From JASJAR01 sp038530285 (GTDB taxonomy: Bacteria > Pseudomonadota > Alphaproteobacteria > Rhodobacterales > Rhodobacteraceae): a stretch of 64,000 nucleotides of DNA. Below, piece by piece: positions 1 to 8,111 of this stretch. The stretch's first letter is position 1. Each line of letters opens with the position of its first letter. Under the pieces are notes generated by a model. It was not told the DNA's origin. It saw nothing but the letters and a program-made list of their open reading frames with translations, and did no database searches. The stretch lies in NCBI GenBank assembly GCA_038530285.1, contig JBCBCY010000016.1, positions 1-64,000 on the forward strand. Reading direction: 5' to 3'. The position numbers and the translations under genes were made by a program.

Positions 1-125
1 TGCTATTGTCGACACACCTTGCGATGGGCCCGAGGACCCTTGTTTGGGGGTCAAACGCGCGCCGCTTCTCTGGGTCCGGACATGTCGATCAAAGGATAAC
101 TCAGGGTCGGTCCGTGTGGGGACCA

Positions 126-199
126 TGGAGGCGAGTACCGGAATCGAACCGGTGTACACGGATTTGCAATCCGCTGCGTAACCACTCCGCCAACTCGCC
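126..199 (-). tRNA. tRNA-Cys (anticodon GCA)
   Basis: Read on the minus strand this is a 74-nt cloverleaf that includes an encoded CCA. The acceptor stem is GGCGAGT/ACTCGCC, the T-loop is GGTTCGATTCC, and the anticodon loop centres on GCA, which gives cysteine. The discriminator base is U, as is usual for tRNA-Cys. It stands alone with no neighbouring tRNA, about 125 bases upstream of the divergently oriented methyltransferase gene. Confidence 0.95.
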
Positions 200-325
200 G
201 CCAGCCCGAGGTGTTTAGTCATCTTTTCAGGCGGCATCAACCTATGACCGTGTAGGGTGGACACTGTTGCCCCACGCGCCCATCTGTGGCTATCTGTGGC
301 GAAAGTGAACCGGCGAGTTTAGTTG

Positions 326-979
326 ATGACTGAATACAAAACACTTCGGACCACCATGGTCGACACGCAGGTGCGCCCATCCGACGTGACCCGCTTCCCG
401 GTGATTGACGCCTTTCTGAAGGTCCCGCGCGAAGTCTTCGTGCCCGCAAGCCAGCGCGACGCGGCCTATGTCGGCGAAAACGTCGTGATCGGGCCGGACC
501 GGGTGGTGCTGGAACCGCGCACATTGGCCAAAATGATCGACCTTCTGAATGTTGAGCCTGACGATCTGGTCCTCGATATCGCGCCCGGACTGGGCTATTC
601 TTCTGCGATCCTGTCAGAGCTGGGTGAGGCTGTTGTGGCGGTTGAACCTGATCCCGATTTCGCGCGTGATGCAGCCGCGAACCTGGCCGAAGCCGATGCG
701 CTGAACGTGATCGTGGTTGAAGGCGATGCCACCGAAGGCGCGCCGCAGCACGGGCCTTATGATGCGATTTTAATTGGCGGCGCGGTCGAAACCTTGCCCC
801 AAGCGCTGATTGACCAATTGAAGCCCGGCGGCAAGATTGCCGTCCTTTTTCTGGAAGGGCGGGTTGGCGTCTGCCGGATCGGGATTAAGTCAACCTCGGG
901 CATCGGATGGCGCTTTGGGTTCAACGCAGGTGCGCCACTGCTGCCAGGATTTGGGGCAAAGCCAGCGTTCGCGCTGTAA
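326..979 (+). CDS. Protein-L-isoaspartate O-methyltransferase family protein
   Basis: SAM-dependent methyltransferase of the PCMT family (about 217 aa, the usual length). Family members methylate L-isoaspartyl residues in damaged proteins. The N-terminal block MVDTQVRP...REVFVP is typical of the alphaproteobacterial form, and the SAM-binding motif I appears as VLDIAPGLGYSS near residue 85. A TTG lies directly in front of the ATG; I chose ATG. It ends 20 bases before the tolC-like gene on the same strand, a pairing often seen in Rhodobacterales, so the two are probably co-transcribed. Whether the true substrate is isoaspartate is inferred only from the family. Confidence 0.85.
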   Translation: MTEYKTLRTTMVDTQVRPSDVTRFPVIDAFLKVPREVFVPASQRDAAYVGENVVIGPDRVVLEPRTLAKMIDLLNVEPDDLVLDIAPGLGYSSAILSELGEAVVAVEPDPDFARDAAANLAEADALNVIVVEGDATEGAPQHGPYDAILIGGAVETLPQALIDQLKPGGKIAVLFLEGRVGVCRIGIKSTSGIGWRFGFNAGAPLLPGFGAKPAFAL

Positions 980-999
980 CACGATAGGAAAGCCTTAAG

Positions 1000-2370
1000 A
1001 TGGCCAAAGCAAAGACGTCGCTTTATTCCGTGATCTTCAGCGCTGTCATGCTGGTGGCACCGGCCCAGGCTGAAACGCTGACAGATGCGCTGGCGGGGGC
1101 CTACCTCAACAGCAATATCCTTGATCAGCAACAAGCGCTTTTGCGCGCGGCCGATGAAGACGTCGCGTCTGCCGTTGCGGCGCTGCGCCCGATCATCAAC
1201 TACTCGGCCTCCGCAACGGCCGTTTCGCCCGCACCGCCCTCAGGCAATGATGTGACCGCCAGTCTTGGCGTGTCGGCGACGTTGCTGCTCTACGACTTTG
1301 GCGCGTCGCAACTGGCCATCCAACAGCTTGATGAAACGGTCCTCGCGACCCGGGATGCGCTGATCGGGGTGGAACAGGACATTCTTCTGCGCGCCGTGGC
1401 GGCCTTCATCGGGGTGCGTCAGGCGGAATCGCTCGTCGCCCTCAACGAAGCCAATGTGCGGCTGATCACGCAGGAATTGCGCGCCGCGCAAGACCGGTTC
1501 GAGGTTGGTCAGGTCACGCGAACCGATGTGTCGATCGCCGAAGCGCGGCTGGCCGCGGGCCGGGCCGGGCTTGCGGCACAGCAGGGCGGGCTGGTGCGCG
1601 CGCGTGAAGAGTACAAAGCCGCTGTGGGCCGCTATCCCGGTGTGTTGACGGCGCCGCGGTCCACCCCGGCCGTGCCCGATACGCTGGGTGCTGCAAAGGC
1701 GGTCGCGCGCGATCGCCATCCCGATATCGCCAGTGCCAAACACCAGGTCGCCGCGGCCGAGATCGGTGTCGCGCGCGCCGAAGCCTCCCTTCTGCCCAGC
1801 CTGTCTGGCACCGCATCGGCGGGGCTCGATCAGGACGGCGACACCTCAGGGTCCATCGGCCTCAGCCTGTCAGGACCGATCTACCGTGGCGGGGCATTGA
1901 CGTCTGCGGTGCGCAAGGTGACCGCGCAGCGTGACGCGTCGCGCTCGGGGCTGTTGTCGACGGTGCTGGGCGTCGAACAAAACGTGGGCAATGCCTGGGC
2001 GAACCTTGCCGTGGCGGTGGCCAGCCTCGAAGCGAACGACCGCCAGGTCGCCGCGGCCCAGCTTGCCCTCGACGGGTTGCGTGAGGAATTGCGCCTTGGC
2101 GCGCGCACAACGCTTGAGGTTCTCGACCAGGAACAAGAACTGTTGGATGCGCGCACCGATCGGGTGAATACGGAAAATGACCGCTTGCTTGCGGTGTATT
2201 CGCTACTCGAATCAATCGGGCTTTTGACCGTCGATCACCTGGGCCTGAACGTGCCCGCCTTCGATCCCGAGGCGTATTATAACGCTGTTCGCGGTGCGCC
2301 GACCGTGCGTGTCAGCCCCGAAGGCGAAAAGCTCGACCGTGTGCTTCGCGCCATTGGCCGCGCCGAGTAG
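1000..2370 (+). CDS. TolC family outer-membrane efflux/secretion channel
   Basis: A 456-aa protein with a Sec signal peptide ending at APAQA|E (residues 1-24) and two internally related halves rich in coiled-coil helices (for example ALIGVEQDILLRAVAAFIG and VLGVEQNVGNAWANLAVAV). This is the TolC architecture: each protomer gives four strands of a 12-stranded trimeric barrel plus long periplasmic helices. It would be the outer-membrane exit duct for type I secretion or RND efflux pumps. No inner-membrane partner genes are encoded nearby, so its transport partner cannot be told from context. It lies directly downstream of the methyltransferase gene. Confidence 0.9.
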   Translation: MAKAKTSLYSVIFSAVMLVAPAQAETLTDALAGAYLNSNILDQQQALLRAADEDVASAVAALRPIINYSASATAVSPAPPSGNDVTASLGVSATLLLYDFGASQLAIQQLDETVLATRDALIGVEQDILLRAVAAFIGVRQAESLVALNEANVRLITQELRAAQDRFEVGQVTRTDVSIAEARLAAGRAGLAAQQGGLVRAREEYKAAVGRYPGVLTAPRSTPAVPDTLGAAKAVARDRHPDIASAKHQVAAAEIGVARAEASLLPSLSGTASAGLDQDGDTSGSIGLSLSGPIYRGGALTSAVRKVTAQRDASRSGLLSTVLGVEQNVGNAWANLAVAVASLEANDRQVAAAQLALDGLREELRLGARTTLEVLDQEQELLDARTDRVNTENDRLLAVYSLLESIGLLTVDHLGLNVPAFDPEAYYNAVRGAPTVRVSPEGEKLDRVLRAIGRAE

Positions 2371-2439
2371 AACCGGCACGGTTGTTTCTGACCCGGCAGG
2401 CGGCTACCGTCCGACTCGGGGCGAGAGAATGAGACTGCC

Positions 2440-3180
2440 ATGAGTGACGAATCCGCACAGTCTGGGTACGACGATATATTGTCATCCGTGCGCCGGATCG
2501 TATCGACAGAGGTGAACGCGGCTGCCGACACGGCAGCGGGCAAGCTTTTGCTGACGCCGGCGCTGCGTGTTCCGGCTGAAGATGGCGCCCCGGAGCCGTC
2601 GCAGCCTGAGCGGGATTATCCAACACTCGAAGATCGGATCGCCGACTTGGAGGCCGCCGTCGGCTCTGAAGCGGCCGAATGGGAACCCGATGGCAGCGAA
2701 GATCAGACCCAGCACGAACCTGATGCCGTGGTTCTGCCCCTTCGGCGTGATGCGGCCGGGGCACCGGTTGATCCAGACGACACGTCGGATGGGGATGTCG
2801 TCGCAGATGCGGTCGATGCACCCGCACCCGAAACGGCCGCTTTGGCGCGCGACACCGAAGATGCCGCTTTTGAAGACGCGATGGATCAGGCGTCTCAGGA
2901 CCACATGACACCTGCGCCCGCCAATTCGCCCCAGCCACGCGACCCCGTCGCAGCGCCCCTGGCAACGTTTCGACATCGCGGTGCGAGGTCAGACACGACC
3001 GACAACGTGCTGGCTGAGGATGAGCCCACACTTCTTGACGAAACAGGCCTGCGTGAGCTGGTGGCCGAGATCGTTCGCGAGGAATTGCAGGGCGGGCTGG
3101 GCGAACGGATCACCCGCAATGTCCGCAAACTGGTGCGGGCCGAAATTCAGCGGGCTTTCGCCGCACGCGATCTCGACTAG
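2440..3180 (+). CDS. PopZ-like (DUF2497) polar-organising protein
   Basis: A 246-aa acidic, low-complexity protein. The N-terminus, with DDILSSVRRIVSTEV, resembles the short N-terminal helix of PopZ/DUF2497 proteins. The C-terminus (about residues 200-246: LRELVAEIVREELQ...VRKLVRAEIQ) matches the helical oligomerisation region. The middle is a long Asp/Glu/Ala/Pro-rich linker without a recognisable fold, as in PopZ. In Caulobacter PopZ forms a polymeric polar hub anchoring ParB/parS. The assignment depends on the two terminal helical regions and the acidic spacer; the middle cannot be aligned by eye. Only 12 bases separate it from the next gene. Confidence 0.65.
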   Translation: MSDESAQSGYDDILSSVRRIVSTEVNAAADTAAGKLLLTPALRVPAEDGAPEPSQPERDYPTLEDRIADLEAAVGSEAAEWEPDGSEDQTQHEPDAVVLPLRRDAAGAPVDPDDTSDGDVVADAVDAPAPETAALARDTEDAAFEDAMDQASQDHMTPAPANSPQPRDPVAAPLATFRHRGARSDTTDNVLAEDEPTLLDETGLRELVAEIVREELQGGLGERITRNVRKLVRAEIQRAFAARDLD

Positions 3181-3192
3181 AGCCCGGCGCCG

Positions 3193-3762
3193 GTGAACAC
3201 CCCGGCTCATCTGATCTTTGGCGTTGCGGCCTTTGGCCGGCCTGAGGTCCGCCGCACGACGCTGGCCGCGCTGTTGGGGGCCATGGCACCCGACTTTTCG
3301 CTTTACGTGATGTCGATCTATGCGATGCGCGTGCTGGGCATTTCACCTCAACGGGTGTTTGACGAGCTGTATTATTCCGACGCCTGGCAGCAGGTTTTTG
3401 CGGTGGATAACTCGTTCATCTTGTGGGGGATCGGTCTGGGGGTGGCCCTTTGGGCGGGGTCCAAGGCCTGGACGGCCTTTGCCGGCGCTGGCCTTTTGCA
3501 CCTGGCCTTCGATTTTCCCCTGCACACCCATGACGCGCGGATGCATTTCTGGCCGCTGACCACATGGAAGTTCGAAAGCCCTGTCAGCTATTGGGACGGG
3601 TCTGCCTATGCGGACCTTGTTGGGGCAGGGGTGCTTGTGCTGGTGGCTGCCGCCCTGGTGGTCATTTTCCTGCGCTACAAAAGCTGGTGGCTGCGCGGCG
3701 GGATGCTGGCCTTGTCCGCCTTCGAAGTCATGGCGTCCGGCATCTGGCGCTTCGTCTTCTAA
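3193..3762 (+). CDS. Integral membrane protein, DUF457/YdjM-like
   Basis: A 189-aa membrane protein starting with GTG. It begins MNTPAHLIFGVAAFGRPE and has APDFSLYVM and a central HLAFDFPLHTHDARMHFWPL stretch, a pattern of membrane His/Asp residues typical of membrane-bound metal-dependent hydrolase-like (YdjM/DUF457) proteins. Four to five hydrophobic segments are visible, the last near residues 138-158. Database entries for such roseobacter proteins often carry misleading cobalamin names; nothing here supports a cobalamin role. It follows the PopZ-like gene by 12 bases and is followed by a bidirectional terminator. Confidence 0.6.
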   Translation: MNTPAHLIFGVAAFGRPEVRRTTLAALLGAMAPDFSLYVMSIYAMRVLGISPQRVFDELYYSDAWQQVFAVDNSFILWGIGLGVALWAGSKAWTAFAGAGLLHLAFDFPLHTHDARMHFWPLTTWKFESPVSYWDGSAYADLVGAGVLVLVAAALVVIFLRYKSWWLRGGMLALSAFEVMASGIWRFVF

Positions 3763-3777
3763 GCGCCTGCTTGCAAA

Positions 3778-3808
3778 CAAAAAACGCGCCCCGAAGGACG
3801 CGTTTTCA
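3778..3808. terminator. Bidirectional intrinsic terminator
   Basis: Perfect 8-bp stem AAAACGCG / CGCGTTTT (3781-3788 and 3799-3806) with a 10-nt loop, flanked by an A-run on the left and T-rich sequence on the right. It lies between two convergent genes and can stop transcription from both sides. Confidence 0.8.
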
Positions 3809-3829
3809 AAACCTTGCCTGCGCCTTGGA

Positions 3830-4159
3830 TCAGGCGGCTTCGGCCTGCTGTGCCAGTTCGGCCGCCTGACGACGTTCGCTTTCCTCGCGCGAAAGCGCCA
3901 CGGACGTCCGCACGCCCTTGGCGACGAAATCCATCATGCCGGTGACAACACGCTCATTCGGATCGATGCCTGCGCAGGTCAAAACCTCACGGCCGTCCCG
4001 CGACCGCGCCCAGCGGGCGATCTGATCGGGGCCATTGCCATACTTCTTGTCATCTGCAATAGCGTCATCCAACGCAGCCAGAACCACCGCTGCAAACAGT
4101 TTCCGTGCGCGGTTGCCTTGCTCGTGATTGAAAGCGGTGCCATCAACGAAATCGCTCAT
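3830..4159 (-). CDS. Conserved small roseobacter protein (DUF6280-like), function unknown
   Basis: A 109-aa soluble acidic protein starting MSDFVDGTAFNHEQGNRARKLFAAVVLAALDDAI and ending in an Ala/Glu/Gln-rich helix. It has no signal peptide or membrane segment. Similar small proteins are widespread in Rhodobacterales. I can recognise the family type but no activity. It is a monocistronic unit with its own terminator and a 211-base upstream region shared divergently with efp. Confidence 0.6.
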   Translation of the reverse strand: MSDFVDGTAFNHEQGNRARKLFAAVVLAALDDAIADDKKYGNGPDQIARWARSRDGREVLTCAGIDPNERVVTGMMDFVAKGVRTSVALSREESERRQAAELAQQAEAA

Positions 4160-4370
4160 TCGTCGTCCTTTTGTTTTTGGTTCTGCTAAACGGCGTGACG
4201 CTCTTAGTGCCAGCTTTTTGGGCGATTCTGATTTGTTTATTCGTCATGCCAGATATGCGTCTGATGCATATCACGCCGTCTCGTTTTCCCCCGAATCCCT
4301 ATCTTGTACGGAGTTGACCCGCTAGATATAGGGTCTGTCAAGAATTCATCAACATTTCGACCGGAACACC

Positions 4371-4934
4371 ATGGCAAAGATTAACGGAAACGAAATTCGC
4401 CCGGGCAACGTCTTGGAGCATAATGGCGGTCTTTGGGCAGCGGTAAAAGTGGACCACGTCAAGCCCGGCAAGGGCGGCGCCTTCGCGCAGGTTGAGATGC
4501 GCAATTTGCGCAACGGCTCGAAGTTGAACGAACGCTTCCGGTCCGCCGACAAGGTCGAACGCGTGCGCCTGGAACAAAAAGACCAGCAGTTCCTTTACGA
4601 AGATGACGGGATGCTGGTTTTCATGGATGCCGAAACCTATGAGCAGATCCAATTGCCGGCCGAGCTTCTGGGCGACCGCCGGCCGTTTTTGCAGGACGGC
4701 ATGACCATCGTGGTCGAATTTTACGACAGCGAAGCCCTGAACGCGACCGTGCCGCAGAAAGTCACCTGCACGGTGACGGAAACCGAACCGGTCGTCAAAG
4801 GCCAGACGGCGGCCAATTCGTTCAAGCCGGCCGTGCTCGACAATGGCGTGCGCCTGATGATCCCGCCCTTTGTGGGTGAAGGCGAAGCGATCGTGGTGAA
4901 CACCGAAACCATGGAATATTCCGAGCGCGCCTAG
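4371..4934 (+). CDS. efp: Translation elongation factor P
   Basis: A 187-aa three-domain EF-P that relieves ribosome stalling at polyproline stretches. The N-terminal KOW-like domain contains the loop KPGKGGAF with Lys34, the position normally modified (beta-lysylated by EpmA/EpmB in many bacteria). The C-terminal region ends DNGVRLMIPPFVGEGEAIVVNT, the family signature. The stop codon overlaps the convergent ygfZ stop by four bases. No epmA or epmB gene is seen in the window. Confidence 0.97.
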   Translation: MAKINGNEIRPGNVLEHNGGLWAAVKVDHVKPGKGGAFAQVEMRNLRNGSKLNERFRSADKVERVRLEQKDQQFLYEDDGMLVFMDAETYEQIQLPAELLGDRRPFLQDGMTIVVEFYDSEALNATVPQKVTCTVTETEPVVKGQTAANSFKPAVLDNGVRLMIPPFVGEGEAIVVNTETMEYSERA

Positions 4935-5686
4935 ATCCTTGTGATCGTGGCACCACCCGCCTGCATCGGCCCGGTGGCGCGGTCGAACCGCAGATAGGCC
5001 AGGGCCGCATCGCCGGCACGCGTGTAAAGCGTGCCCGCCGGTTTGCCATCCGCCATGATCTCTGCGCCCGGTTCCGCCGCGCCGGTGATCGCCACCCGTG
5101 CCAGCCCCTTTTTCAACTCGGTCTTGTGCTTCATGCGCGCGGTGACTTCCTGGCCCACATAGCAGCCTTTTTTGAAGTCGACGCCGTTCAACCGCTCAAA
5201 CCCGTATTCCAGGATGAAACTGTCGCCCGTGTGCAGTTCGCGCCCCGCTTCAGGGATCATATGTTCCACCCGAAGCGCATCCCAATCGACTGCCGGGGCG
5301 TCCATCGCGGCCCCGTAGGCCCGCCAGCCCAGGGCCTCGTGGCGCGGGTCGGGCAAGCCGCCCGGGGGCGGCGGGCCAAGCCCGCAGGTGACGGTGATGT
5401 CGCTGGCCTCGATCGCCACTGCGGCGCGCAGCTTGTACATCGCCAACCGCTGGGCCAGGGCCGGGGCCATCTCGGCGGCCACATCCAGCAAAATCGCTTC
5501 ATCGGCCCCGACCATGAAGAAATCGGCCAGGTATTTGCCCTGGGGCGACAACAGCGCGGTATAGACCAGCCCCGCATCCACCCTGTCGACATCATTCGTC
5601 ACCAGCCCTTGCAAAAAGGCCGCCCGATCGGGGCCGGTGACCCGCAAGACGGCGCGTGCGTCTGGTGTGTGTGCATCATCGCTCAT
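4931..5686 (-). CDS. ygfZ: YgfZ/GcvT-type folate-binding Fe-S biogenesis protein
   Basis: A 251-aa protein homologous to glycine-cleavage T protein, carrying the YgfZ signature KGCYVGQEVTARM near residue 185. YgfZ (Iba57/COG0354) binds tetrahydrofolate and assists maintenance of certain Fe-S enzymes such as the radical-SAM protein MiaB. The frame stays open further upstream, but that extension overlaps the divergent glycosyltransferase start. I therefore use ATG at 5686, where MSDDAHTPDARAVLRVTGPDRAAFLQGL matches the family N-terminus. Confidence 0.9.
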   Translation of the reverse strand: MSDDAHTPDARAVLRVTGPDRAAFLQGLVTNDVDRVDAGLVYTALLSPQGKYLADFFMVGADEAILLDVAAEMAPALAQRLAMYKLRAAVAIEASDITVTCGLGPPPPGGLPDPRHEALGWRAYGAAMDAPAVDWDALRVEHMIPEAGRELHTGDSFILEYGFERLNGVDFKKGCYVGQEVTARMKHKTELKKGLARVAITGAAEPGAEIMADGKPAGTLYTRAGDAALAYLRFDRATGPMQAGGATITRI

Positions 5687-5726
5687 CCCGACTATATAGG
5701 CGCGGACCCAGCCGAAGGAGAAGCCC

Positions 5727-6416
5727 TTGCCGGCGCCTATTTCCATCGTCATCCCGACCCTGAATGCAGGCGCGGACCTTGGCCGCTGTGCCGTCGCCCT
5801 TGCCGAAGGGCTGGACGCCGGCCTGATCCGCGAGCTTGTTGTCTCTGACGGGGGTTCTGCCGACACGACGCTGACGATTGCTGATGAGCTGGGCGCAAAC
5901 GTCGTGACCGGGGCGGCGTCGCGCGGCGGCCAGATCGGTCGCGGGGTGGCGGCGGCCAAGGCCGATTGGCTGATGATCCTGCATGCCGATACCGTGCTTG
6001 ATCCCGGCTGGACACAAGCGGTCGCTTTGCATCTGCGCGATCCCGCCCGGGCGGGTTATTTCCGGTTGCGGTTTCGCGCCGCCGGCCTTGCGCCAAGGAT
6101 TGTCGCGGGCTGGGCGAACTTGCGCGCGCGCCGCGCCGGGCTGCCTTACGGTGATCAGGGGCTGGTGATCCACCGTGATCTCTTGGCCCGCGTGGGCGGC
6201 GTGCCGGACCTGCCCCTGATGGAGGATGTCGCCCTGGCGCGCGCCTTGCGGGGGCGCCTGGTGATGCTGGGGGCCACGGCGGCAACCTCAGCGGCGCGCT
6301 ACCAGGCCGACGGTTGGACCCGCCGCAGTCTGCGCAACGGGTTGACACTGGCGCGCTATCTCACCGGCACGCCGCCCGAAAGACTGCGCGCGGGTTACTC
6401 CAAAACAAGCAATTGA
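5727..6416 (+). CDS. Family 2-like glycosyltransferase (TIGR04283 type)
   Basis: A 229-aa cytosolic glycosyltransferase with a GT-A Rossmann start, PISIVIPTLNAGADLGRC, then SDGGSADTT and a DxD-like HADTVLDPGW. The short single-domain form resembles the group often named arsenosugar biosynthesis-associated glycosyltransferase. No arsenic genes are nearby, so the specific role is unsupported. The start is TTG at 5727 with a good GAAGGAG Shine-Dalgarno six bases upstream. It is divergent from ygfZ with only about 40 bases between starts. Confidence 0.8.
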   Translation: MPAPISIVIPTLNAGADLGRCAVALAEGLDAGLIRELVVSDGGSADTTLTIADELGANVVTGAASRGGQIGRGVAAAKADWLMILHADTVLDPGWTQAVALHLRDPARAGYFRLRFRAAGLAPRIVAGWANLRARRAGLPYGDQGLVIHRDLLARVGGVPDLPLMEDVALARALRGRLVMLGATAATSAARYQADGWTRRSLRNGLTLARYLTGTPPERLRAGYSKTSN

Positions 6417-6471
6417 CGCAGCCCCAAGCGCGACCTACCACTGGTGCGTTCCCACGATCGGACGATACCCC

Positions 6472-7662
6472 ATGACCCTTGCACACGGACGCGAATATTT
6501 AGCGATTCCAGGCCCTTCTGTGATGCCTGACCGCGTGTTGCGGGCCATGCACCGGGCGGCCCCCAACATATATACCGGCGAGCTTTTTGACATGATGCCG
6601 GGGATTGCGCGCGATCTCAAAACCGTCGCGGGCGGTGCACAGCACGTTGCGATGTATATCGGCAATGGCCACGCGGCCTGGGAAGCGGCCCTGGCCAATG
6701 TCGTGTCGCGGGGCGACCGGGTTCTAAGCCTCGCAAGCGGCACGTTCGGGAAAGGCTGGGGCGCTTGCGCCGAAGCACTTGGCGCCAGCGTGGAGGTTCT
6801 GGATTTTGGCCGCCAGCAAGGGGCCGATGCAGACGCATTGGCGCAACGTCTGGCCGCGGACAAAGACCACCAGATCAAGGCCGTTCTGGTCACCCATGTC
6901 GATACATCGTCGTCGGCGCTGACCGATGTGCCAGGGGTCCGCGCGGCCATGGACGCCGCCGGCCACCCCGCGCTTTTGATGGTCGATTGCATCGCCTCGC
7001 TGGCCTGCGACCGGTTTGAAATGGCCGCCTGGGGCGTCGATGTAATGGTGGCGGCCTCACAAAAGGGGCTGATGACGCCGCCGGGGATGTGCTTTGTCTT
7101 CTACAATGACCGCGCCGATGCCCTGCGCGAGACGGCCGATTGCGTGACGTCCTACTGGGATTGGCGCCCGCGCACAGATGCCGATCAACTCTATCTCTAT
7201 TTTTTCGGAACCGCGCCGACCCATCACCTTTACGGGTTGCGCGCAGCACTCGATATGATCGCGGAAGAAGGGCTTCAGCCTCTCTACGCGCGCCATGAAA
7301 AGCTGGCCGAAATGGTTTGGGCAGCGGCAGACGTCTGGTCGGCGACCGGCGATCTTGCCTTCAACATCGCCGACAAGACCGCACGCAGCCGGGCGGTCAC
7401 GACACTTTTGTTGCCGACAATCGATGCTGCCGCCTTGCGCGCCTGGACCGAAACCAAAGCCGGCGTCACGCTGGGGTTGGGCATCGGTTTCGGCGACGGC
7501 GATGACAGTGTCGGTCACTTTCGCATCGGCCATATGGGCCATGTGAATGGGCAAATGGTCTTCGGTGCGCTCGGCGCGATTGATGCCGCGTTAAAGGCGC
7601 TGGACATCGCGCACGGGCCCGGCGCGCTTGAGGCGGCCGCAAAGGTCCTTGCCGCGAATTAG
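6472..7662 (+). CDS. Class V PLP aminotransferase (alanine/serine-glyoxylate type)
   Basis: A 396-aa fold-type I PLP enzyme. GPSVMPDRVLRAM at the N-terminus, the Schiff-base lysine in AASQKGLMTPPG (around residue 197) and the aspartate in LMVDCIASL mark the alanine-glyoxylate/serine-glyoxylate aminotransferase family. Such enzymes convert glyoxylate to glycine using alanine or serine as amino donor. The substrate cannot be fixed from sequence. Its stop codon overlaps that of the small convergent membrane gene (7659-7838). Confidence 0.85.
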   Translation: MTLAHGREYLAIPGPSVMPDRVLRAMHRAAPNIYTGELFDMMPGIARDLKTVAGGAQHVAMYIGNGHAAWEAALANVVSRGDRVLSLASGTFGKGWGACAEALGASVEVLDFGRQQGADADALAQRLAADKDHQIKAVLVTHVDTSSSALTDVPGVRAAMDAAGHPALLMVDCIASLACDRFEMAAWGVDVMVAASQKGLMTPPGMCFVFYNDRADALRETADCVTSYWDWRPRTDADQLYLYFFGTAPTHHLYGLRAALDMIAEEGLQPLYARHEKLAEMVWAAADVWSATGDLAFNIADKTARSRAVTTLLLPTIDAAALRAWTETKAGVTLGLGIGFGDGDDSVGHFRIGHMGHVNGQMVFGALGAIDAALKALDIAHGPGALEAAAKVLAAN

Positions 7663-7838
7663 CGGCGGTTTTTGCGGAAATCCTTGGTGATCAGACGGTC
7701 CGCGATCGCGCCCGTCAGGGCCGCGCCCAACAGACCCCAAATAACCCAAATCCCGAAAAGCGCCATGAAAACCAGGACGCCGAAGGAGACCAAAAAGGCA
7801 TTGGTGTAATTCTCGACCAACAGATCACTCCTTACCAT
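7659..7838 (-). CDS. Small single-pass membrane protein
   Basis: A 59-aa frame (53 aa if TTG at 7820 is used). The TTG start is preceded by an ideal AAGGAG seven bases upstream, whereas the in-frame ATG at 7838 lacks one, so the shorter form is likely. Residues AFLVSFGVLVFMALFGIWVIWGLLGAAL form a strong transmembrane helix, and the tail (DRLITKDFRKNRR) is basic, predicting N-out/C-in topology. No function is known. The stop overlaps the aminotransferase stop. An AT-rich stretch (7836-7860) in front could be its promoter. Confidence 0.6.
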   Translation of the reverse strand: MVRSDLLVENYTNAFLVSFGVLVFMALFGIWVIWGLLGAALTGAIADRLITKDFRKNRR

Positions 7839-7875
7839 TAATTAAAATTATAACGCGCTTGATGTATTTGGCCAG

Positions 7876-8070
7876 TCACGACCCCGCGTTGGACTTCAGG
7901 CCCGGCGATTTTCGCCGAGCGCGCCGCCACGCCCAAGCGGAAATCGCCAGATCGGCGCAGGCTGCAACTGTCATCGCGGCAAGAAACCCCGACAACGCCC
8001 AAACCACGGCAAGGCAAAAGAATGCGACCATTTCGGCAAGATAAGGTTGGTCCATGAACTTTGGTGGCAT
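7876..8070 (-). CDS. Small membrane protein, function unknown
   Basis: A 64-aa frame from ATG 8070 (MPPKFMDQPYLAEM). It contains a hydrophobic helix, MVAFFCLAVVWALSGFLAAM, and a very basic C-terminal tail (RRARRKSPGLK). Alternative starts are ATG 8055 or upstream TTG 8109. It lies directly downstream of hisC on the same strand, so it may be the last gene of that transcript. Together with the neighbouring 7659-7838 frame it forms a pair of tiny membrane proteins. Support is coding-like composition and a plausible membrane topology only. Confidence 0.45.
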   Translation of the reverse strand: MPPKFMDQPYLAEMVAFFCLAVVWALSGFLAAMTVAACADLAISAWAWRRARRKSPGLKSNAGS

Positions 8071-8111
8071 CAGCAAAATCCCCGTTTTGCGGGCATCATG
8101 CCGCAGCAAGG

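Noticed and set aside
2312..3031. Long minus-strand open frame (239 codons)
   Set aside because: It is antisense to the PopZ-like gene, has Arg/Pro/His-rich nonsense composition, and no ribosome site.
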